Positions 21,194 through 28,604 of a stretch of DNA of 28,604 bases are shown here, in pieces (positions within the stretch are counted from its first letter, which is position 1; the number at the start of each line of letters is the position of its first letter). Both the position numbers and the translations under genes were made by a program. The DNA lies in the NCBI GenBank assembly GCA_003640385.1, contig RCAB01000658.1, positions 1 through 28,604 on the forward strand, given 5' to 3'. Origin of the DNA: Setaria digitata. Lineage: Eukaryota > Nematoda > Chromadorea > Rhabditida > Setariidae. Under the pieces are notes generated by a model that saw nothing but the letters and a program-made list of their open reading frames with translations, did not search any database and was not told the DNA's origin.

Positions 21194-22768
21194 TCTTAGC
21201 TTTAATCTTCTTAGTGGATTAATTAAGTTGCTATTCAAAAATGCATTCAGTTCATGTGTGTACAAGCAAACATTTTCATTAATTCATTTGTTTATTTGTT
21301 TGTTTTTCAATCTTTTGCATCAATTTTTATGCAATTTCAACACTTCATTTAGAGGAATAAAATGAACGGAGCATTGATGCATTACAGGATTAACGAAATG
21401 ATAAAATTCAAAGTGATAAATTGGAAATGATCTATCATGATTTCTAGACAATAGAACTGGAATGATGAATTCGGGATGTGAATTTGAAATGATAAATTTC
21501 TTTGCATTTACATAATTTTACCCATTAAATGGTGTCAATTTTGATGGAATATTTCCTGTTGCAGAGTAATAATAGTCAATATTGAAAGGAATTGTATCAA
21601 TAGAGGTTAAATTGATCACCGGATTATTGATTGAATAGATCAGGAATCTTTTTTTTTTTCTTCCGGTTGAATTGATGCAGAAATCTGACGGAATAATTGG
21701 TTTATTTATGGACTTATTGTTATTATAATATCCCTTTCGTTAAAATTTCGAACAAAAAACGAATTTATATTTTTTCGTAAATTTTTGAACGAATTCTTTT
21801 TTTGCGTTTTTTCCTTATTTTTGCTTTACGTATTTTTTTTTTTTCTTTTCTACCGTTCTTTTTTGTAAATTCCTACAATTAGCAACATATAATTTTTTGA
21901 AAAAGAATTGGTTGGAAGAATTTAACAATTTAGCTGAAATTATTACTGATTCTAATTAAGTATTTCCTTAAGTATTTAGTACTTCTGATTTAATATTCTT
22001 TTTTTGCGATGCAAAAATAGCCTTACAATTTACACTGTCAAGAAATAACGCTTGTGATATTAATACAATAAGAAATAAATCATTGTAAAATTCAGCAAAT
22101 AATAAAAATTTCAACAGCGTTTGGAAATCATTGCTTAGCCGTGGTTCTTTTCAAAATATGATGCAAATTGTCAATTTCAATTGGTTTCATCTTAGTGAAG
22201 TAATTAAGAAGCTAATTAAGATTCTGTGATGTAACGACGATCATAGCATTATAATAAAAGCGAAATTGGCATTTTTTTTTTTAACTATCTAATATAGGAC
22301 AAAATATCTAAACATAGTGTTCAAAAGTATTAGATAAGTTTCAAAAAAAAAAAAAAAAAAAACGACTTTACACTAATTAGCAAAAGTTATAAAGTCGGAA
22401 AATGAATAAAATATTTAAAAAAAAGTATCAAATTCTGTTTTCAGTTCCTAGAGAGTTATAAAACACTTTAAAATGGACGGAATCAAATGCTAATTTAATA
22501 TTTGAAATGAATTTCAATAATTCTGTAAACAATTTTCTGTAAAATGTGAATGCAAAGTTTGAAAAGAAAAATATGTACAAATATAAAAATAAACACACAA
22601 GTATAACGTGGAAGTATAAAAACTATATATAAGATATTGAAGAGTTAAAATATTTTAAAATTACAAAAAAAAAAAAAAGAAAATTTCATGGGTTCATTTT
22701 TTTTACTAATAATAATATAATACAATATAATTATATTCACATTATCATAACATCAATTATTTGACGAT
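21194..22768. other. 1.6 kb with no gene seen
   Basis: AT-rich sequence between the duplicated segment and the 3' end of the CPG4-like gene. Short phrases such as aaatgataaa recur around 21400-21500. The last few hundred bases before 22769 should hold that gene's 3' UTR; I see no clear AATAAA on the minus strand. Confidence 0.55.
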
Positions 22769-25700
22769 TTAGTAAAATTTAAAAAAGAGCCAAGCAAATG
22801 ATAAATAGTGTCCAAAAATGATAACAAAAACGCAAAAGTGATTAGCTGAATTGGAGGCCAAGAAACTACTACTGCTGGCAGTTTCAATGAGGCTGTTACT
22901 GCCACTATCATAATAACTGATATCGGTATCCTTATCAATGAAAACATGCCTACTAATTTCATCTTTTGATCTTTGCCCTTGACTGTTAATTGTATTTCTT
23001 CTCGGACCAGCAACAAGTGGGTCGCCAAAATTCTGATCACCGTCATTCTCCATTTGCGATAGTTGGCCTGGGCTTGCTGTTATGTCCTCATTGGACCAAA
23101 TTATTTCAGCCTTATCATTTAGCATGTCCTGAATATTTTTTTTTTTTTTTTTAGAATCTCAATCTGTCTTCCATAACTTTCTTATTTTTTATTCCTTCTC
23201 GATGCTTAAACATTCTCCATATTACTCTCATTAATACTTTCTGAAAAAAAAAAAAAAAAAATTAAGTTATATGACGATCGAAAGTTACTTGAAATTTCTT
23301 TCTCAATATCCGAAAATTTGATATCAGAAAACTGAGCAATAAATATGAACTCTGAGTAGAATTGATAAATTCATTAAATTAAATTAAATTATATTTCGGA
23401 AAAGAAAAAAGACGAAATGATTTAAAAAGGAACCCTATATTGTGATAAATGATTCTCTTTATTCACCGATACAACGGTAGTTGTAGATGAAAAGGAAGCG
23501 GAGAAATCGGATGGCAAACCGGAATGTCCGGTAAATTGGCATTTTGGTAAGAGGGTATTAGTTGTATCTCGAAGGACTCGAAATATCATTGCCCACGCTT
23601 TGGTACCACAACCGTGCGAAATTGGTCCTTCAACACAACTCGAGAAATAGTTCAGTGCCCTGAAAAGTGTTAATCTTCCTCTTTCCATATAATTTTTATT
23701 TTTATTCTTTTATTTTGTATTTTATTTGTTAAAAATAGCTTAATATTTTTTCTTTCTTTTCTCTGATAAAATTTGATGAATATTTTTATCATTAGATTGA
23801 TAAAAGTGAAGAAAATAAAGTTTCACTAAAACATTTATACAAATTTTTCTTTTTTTCTTTGCCAAAACTTTCTTTTGTATTTAAAGCAGGCAAACGATAC
23901 GAATGAGTTGATTGAAGAATTATTGTAATTTATGGCAAATTTTGGACAAATTAAAATGGATCATTTTTGAGGTCTACTAACTTAATTAGTCTAAAGCATA
24001 AAGATTTTAATGGACTAATTGTTACTGGTTAGCATTTCGGAACAAAAAAAAAAAAAAAAACGAATGAAAAATGCAAAATTTACATATTACGGAAAAAGCT
24101 TCCTTTACTAAACCTAAGACAGCCATAAAGTGTGTAACAGAATAGAGTAATAAATTAGAATTATTCTATCTTATTTGAAAAACTTAAAAGAACCGTCGTT
24201 TAAGCTTTTGAAATTGAAATTTTAGCATAACTTCTGCTAATTTTAATTCTTTCTTGAAACTTTCACTGAGTTCTTCTACTAATTATATAAAGTTATCGGA
24301 AAAAACAAACTGAATATATTATAAATTATGAAATGATAAATTAAAATTCAACACATCTACTAAATTTAAAATATGCGTTATAAATTTTTGTAAAATGATA
24401 AATTAGAATTTAGCTTATTCGATCAAATATCATTCCTGCGGCTAACTGATAAAACAGATAAGATCATTTTGATATGATTAAATTGCAAAAGAAATAGTAA
24501 GTTCCTTACTGGCACATCTTATCAAAACGAATTGATGCTGAAGTACTAAGTTGATCATTTGCTGCTTCAATATGTTTTAAAGTAATTTCATGACATTCTT
24601 TTACCGTTGGCTGTCGATCCAGTTCAATTAGACATTCGGCGCTTGACATAAATGCTAGAAATGAAACTATTAATTGATCATTGTAGAGGACTTTAGACCT
24701 TGTAGACTTTTTGACGCACTACAACTAAATAGCTCTTCTAGTTTAAAGGCTATTATTTGGGATTTCTTTTTCAATCAACTAATTGAGCAAAAATGCTATC
24801 AGTTTTATTCGTTGCAAAAAAAAAAAATGAAATAATTCAATTTATTTTTTCTATAGCAAAAGTTCAACTTCTCAGTGATTAGAAATTTTACTGAAAGATA
24901 CTAATTATTGGATAAATTTTAATGACTAAATAAATTGTCGAATATATGACATCTGAAATTATTCAACAAATGTGTAGCAAAAATAAAGGGGAAAAAAAAA
25001 AGGCAAAGGAAAAATATTCCAATAGCATATTAATTAAATTAATCAATTAAACAATTAACAATTTAGTAAATTTGCAAAATTTATGAAAGATCAGTTCAGA
25101 AAATGATGGCGAAAAGTACTTTCATATCCTTCGTTGCACAAGAAGCCATATGATGCATCAATTAAGCTAATTGTAATATGCTCAGGACATTGTTGACGCA
25201 ACTTATAAACACAATCATTAAAATTTCGAATCAACCTGTAATTAACCTTTCCTCCTTCAGTCCAGTTTAGCAGTTTAAAGAAAAAGAAAGGAACTGATTA
25301 ACTGATTAATTAAACATTTCAATGCTTCATATCATCAAAAAGTGCAACGATATATTTTGATCAAATAAGCATACGTAATATATTTCAATATTTGCCCATA
25401 TGAAAACTAACAAAGTGCCACATCATTTTCATTTGCAGTAAAAAAAAAGAAAAGAAAATTAATGATTAAATTAATTGACTTGAAATTTTAATGACAAATG
25501 AAAAATAATACCTGCAAAGCTCACGAAATACATATCTTCCAATTTTTGGCAATGTAATTGCTTGACCAAAACTATTTTTTGCAATGTTTGACGAATTTTT
25601 TTCATCCTCCAAAACGAAAAATTATCATTTTAGCATATTAATTTGAAGATTGTTATTATTGTTTATCTATTTTTCATTCTTTTTTTCCTATTTCAAGCTT

Positions 25701-27329
25701 CAAAAATTTTACTAATTTTATAAAAATTAAAACTTGAGTAAGCTTTCATAAAATCAATTCATGGTGGTTCATGTACTGGAGAAGTTTATTCAGTAAAAAG
25801 ATCTATAATCTAAGACAAATTTAAAAATTAGCAATTTTCTTAGGGGGAAAAAAAAGGAAGTAAGTAATTTTTTCATCGAAATTTCAGTTATCTTCCTGAC
25901 GACATCTGATAATTCATTGAAAGTATACTATTTATCTTATTTGTATTAAATTAATCTTACTGAAACAAATTATCTTATTTGTCTTGCAAATTTATTCTAT
26001 TATAAAATTATTGCATTCATCCAATTTATGCGATTAAAATTTGAATTTTATAAATTATTGTAATATAATTGATATATTCAGTAAAAGTCTATATCTTTGA
26101 ACCAAGATCAGAAAAGCAGAGAGCAGAATTGTCAAGAATTATCACTTATTTGATAATTGTTTTTGCTATTTTTAGAAAAAATATCACCTAATTAATAATT
26201 GCTTTATCAATGTTGGATTGATAAAATGTCCACATTTTTTCAAACATGTTTCATGCTAAAATTTTTCTCTTAACAATATTTTTGATCAATTGCTTTATTC
26301 GAAACAACAAGATAACACCTTCACTGATATGATAATATTTCGAGTGATATGATAAATTTTGTTTTTCAATTATATTTCATTACTTCTCTTCATCTGTTAT
26401 GGGAGCTATATTAATTGTGAATCGTACACAATTAATAAATCAAAAGTGTTCTAATTCTTCCAGTCTAATTTACTATTTTCCACTCAGTAGTAAGGAAAAA
26501 AAAAAAAAAAAAAGAAGAAAAAACTTTAATAGCATGAAGTTTTATCAGGCTTTTATCCGGTTAAAAATTAGCAATATGGTCTTAGTCTATTTGTCTCGAA
26601 ACGGCAGCAATCATCGATCTCGTTGAAAATGAAATTAATGAATAATATTCAGTTGAATGATCTAGTCTCTTCACAACATCTTTGACCATTACTAAGCTTT
26701 TAAGCTTGTCTAGCAGTTCTCTTTTCCACCATATGATAAAGTGATGAAACAAACTAGAAGATTGATTAGTTGAGGATAATTAATTAATTTCTAAAATCGT
26801 CAATTAACAAGTCTAACTTGCTACCTGCTGATTAAGAACTCTGGCATACTGGGCAACCGGTTGTACACATCTTTGAACAGCATCATTTATTCGTTGTGAG
26901 CAATGTAACGTTGCAAATTCCAGATCTATAAACAGGACTCCTGAAATATATGCATTCTTTTATCCACAAAACTTAAAGTATCAAATTCAAATTATTCTTT
27001 TTAAAATTTTTGTCCTAATTCTTTTTTTTTTTTTAAACATTTGATTTTCAACTACGATTTTGACCGCAAAACAAAAAAAATTTCTTTTTTTTTTTTTGCA
27101 ATGAAACAAACAATTATTCCATAAATATGATACAAATTTGTGCATTTAATTAGTAAAATAAAATTTAAATGAAAATTATTAGAAATTCTTATTGGCCATC
27201 TGCAAATTGATAAAACTCCAAATGTCTCATTTCATTTTAAATTAAATAATTGGATGTAATAGAGATAAGTCGTATTCGTAGCGATAGTGGCTTACCAATA
27301 ATGAAAATGATCGAATAGATATGAGGCAT
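22769..27329 (-). CDS. Secreted CPG4-like protein with two six-cysteine modules and GPI-anchor-like tail
   Basis: Seven exons, right to left: 27329-27296, 26940-26825, 25606-25512, 25235-25120, 24654-24510, 23659-23434 and 23128-22769. All are GT-AG and in phase, giving 363 residues. Residues 1 to about 21 are a signal peptide (MPHIYSIIFIIGVLFI). Cysteines at 25, 36, 81, 90, 98, 115 and again at 128, 141, 168, 177, 186, 209 form two similar six-cysteine modules. Phrases such as LCRLIRNFNDC, YGFLCNEGYETF and CGTKAWAMIFRVL fit my memory of the chondroitin proteoglycan 4 domain of nematode secreted proteins. Residues 210-340 are a Ser/Thr/Asp-rich linker with Ser-Gly pairs at 215 and 319 (the latter after Asp), possible glycosaminoglycan sites, and Asn54-Ser-Ser for N-glycosylation. 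The last 23 residues are hydrophobic and end the chain after SNSAN, as a GPI-anchor signal does. Likely a surface or matrix protein; the anchor and sugar chains are inferred. Confidence 0.87.
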
Positions 27330-27389
27330 TTTATAAATAACAATTAACGATCATCCATTTAAATCGCTATCCAGAGTGAATTAAAGCAG

Positions 27390-27397
27390 TTATCAGT
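27390..27397 (-). promoter_or_regulatory. GATA site ACTGATAA upstream of the CPG4-like gene
   Basis: On the minus strand ACTGATAA lies 61 bp before the start codon at 27329. This extended form is the one preferred by the C. elegans intestinal factor ELT-2. No spliced-leader acceptor is obvious right before the ATG, so the promoter is probably close. Confidence 0.42.
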
Positions 27398-27750
27398 AAA
27401 AATTTTTCATTCTATCGCATTGCTTCACTTTTAATTTGCTAAAATTTCATGCATTTACAAATGATTTTATTTCAAATTACGAAAAATTCTTCGTTGAAAA
27501 TTTCTACAACAGATTTGTTGTCACATTTCTTTTTTACAGATCGAGAAATTTAGTTAGGAATTTGAATATAATAATTGCGTGATAGTACAATTTCTGAGCT
27601 AAGAAGTAAGAAAAAAAAAAGAAAATATTACTGATTAAGCGATTTAATTGATACTTGAAGTCTTAGAGTTGTAGCTTTTGCACTTCTTTTTCATAATTTT
27701 TTTCTTCATTTTTTTTTTTTAAGAAGCTACTGAATATTGCAGTTTTTTCA

Positions 27751-28037
27751 TCAATTGCCGCAACAAAAAGACTAGATTTTCAATTGCTAGAACGACAAAA
27801 AGAGATTTCCAGTTGCTAAACAACAGGAAAAAAGATTCTTTATTACTTAAATAACAAGAAAAAAAAATTATCAACTGCTAGGGAGACAAAAGGGTAATAA
27901 TTGCTAGAACAATAAAAGGAAATATTTGGTTACTAGAAGGAAAGATTCTCAATTACTTAAACAATAAGAAGAGATGAAAAATTGCTAGAGCAACAAGAAA
28001 TATGATTCTCAATTGCCAGAACAACAAGAAGAAGTGG
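27751..28037. repeat. Degenerate minisatellite, about ten units of about 30 bp
   Basis: Units follow a consensus close to caattgctagaacaacaaga plus an aaaagattct-like tail, starting at tcaattgccg (27751) and ending at agaagtgg. Unit length varies from 22 to 31 bases and identity is modest. It lies 420-710 bp upstream of the CPG4-like start. Confidence 0.75.
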
Positions 28038-28179
28038 TCATAAATTCAACTTCACACATATGACAGACAACAAATGTAAATGACAAATCACTCTTATTTG
28101 ACCTCACAGGTAAATATAACGTGACCTCGAAATTCTCTCAAACAGTAATACACATTGAAGTACGGATTGTTCATAACGA
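28038..28179. promoter_or_regulatory. Short segment with nuclear-receptor-like half-sites
   Basis: TGACCT-CAC-AGGTAA (about 28098-28112) is an everted pair of AGGTCA-like half-sites with a 3-base spacer, and another TGACCT follows near 28122. They lie about 770 bp upstream of the CPG4-like gene. Half-sites this short occur by chance, so support is weak. Confidence 0.2.
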
Positions 28180-28266
28180 ACAGGCAATATTTAGATTTTG
28201 ATTTTTATTTTTTTATTTCAATNACAGGCAATATTTAGATTTTGATTTTTATTTTTTTATTTCAAT
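28180..28266. repeat. 43-bp exact direct duplication around a single N
   Basis: Positions 28180-28222 and 28224-28266 are identical, with N at 28223 between them. This is the cleanest of the three cases and most readily explained as overlapping contig ends joined without merging. Confidence 0.95.
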
Positions 28267-28302
28267 TACCAACAACGACTGTTTAATGATATTTGCGGTA
28301 TA

Positions 28303-28384
28303 GTTCAAAGGCTATCCTGATCTATAAGGTCATATTAAAAATGGTTCAAAGGTTATCCTGACATATAAGGTCATACAATAAAAA
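28303..28384. repeat. 41-bp tandem duplication
   Basis: Two adjacent units, at 28303 and 28344, read gttcaaagg(c/t)tatcctga followed by a variable base pair and tataaggtcata. No N lies between them, so unlike the neighbouring duplication this one is genuine. Each unit holds TAAGGTCA, a monomeric nuclear-receptor (NR5A/NHR-25-like) half-site. Confidence 0.85.
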
Positions 28385-28604
28385 TGTCATTGCTTCTCAA
28401 TGTGGCTCTGAAAAATGAGAAATATTTATTTGTTAGCAAGGAATATTCCAAAAAGTAACAATTAAATGATTAGAAATTCATATAAATTCGTCCAAAATAG
28501 TAATTCTTTGAGTGAACTTTCATGTATTTTGAATTTTTAGCATTTTTCACTTTTTAATTATTATTTAAAATGATAGATAGCTTAGGAGAGAAATAATATA
28601 AAAA

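Noticed and set aside
21072..21365. 97-codon plus-strand frame beginning in the duplicated segment
   Set aside because: Its start lies in poly-A repeat text and the rest is AT-driven; no splice or family evidence.
1..28604. tRNA, rRNA, SL RNA, CRISPR or bacterial operon features
   Set aside because: No B-box with a foldable cloverleaf, no SL1-like leader sequence, no spaced repeat array and no bacterial gene organisation was seen on either strand.

Overview
This window looks like nuclear DNA of a nematode, most likely a filarial or other spirurid worm. It is very AT-rich, with many A/T homopolymers of 10-30 bases. The genes are split into short exons by GT-AG introns with TTTCAG-type acceptors. 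Several start codons lie a few bases after a T-rich AG, as expected for spliced-leader trans-splicing. One gene carries what I take to be a nematode-type chondroitin-proteoglycan (CPG4) domain. The species assignment is inference; the gene models below come from reading frames and splice phases worked out by hand.

Layout. (1) Positions 131-5607, minus strand: an atypical MAP kinase of the ERK7/MAPK15 family in seven exons. All phases agree and all kinase motifs are present. Its 3' end probably continues beyond base 1. Upstream, an open frame to 6093 could add about 160 residues. A possible 5' exon ends at 7257, and a GC-richer block at 7350-7560 holds a near-perfect RFX/DAF-19 X-box, the usual mark of ciliary genes. 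(2) Positions 7560-15660 are mostly empty: microsatellites, a fold-back (MITE-like) element at 12526-12695, a doubtful two-exon small gene at 8211-8814, and isolated exon-like scraps. (3) Positions 15674-16511, plus strand: a 71-residue lysine/alanine/glutamate-rich protein with two LEA-like amphipathic helices around a CxxC. (4) Positions 16790-17400: a CpG-richer block with palindromic CRE-like and CACGTACGTG elements and a 208-bp direct duplication around a single N. It is followed by a short unrecognised plus-strand gene ending at 17831. (5) Positions 18903-19994, minus strand: a 54-residue secreted four-cysteine peptide. (6) Positions 22769-27329, minus strand: a seven-exon secreted protein of 363 residues with two six-cysteine modules (CPG4-like) and a GPI-anchor-like tail. 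(7) Positions 27750-28604: degenerate minisatellites and more duplicated sequence.

Three of the four unresolved-base sites (17126, 21032, 28223) sit exactly between two near-identical direct copies, so those duplications are probably unmerged contig ends. The genes do not form an obvious pathway or operon: they lie on both strands, far apart. Two (the four-cysteine peptide and the CPG4-like protein) are secreted and have GATA-factor sites close upstream. The kinase is the only gene whose function can be stated with confidence.
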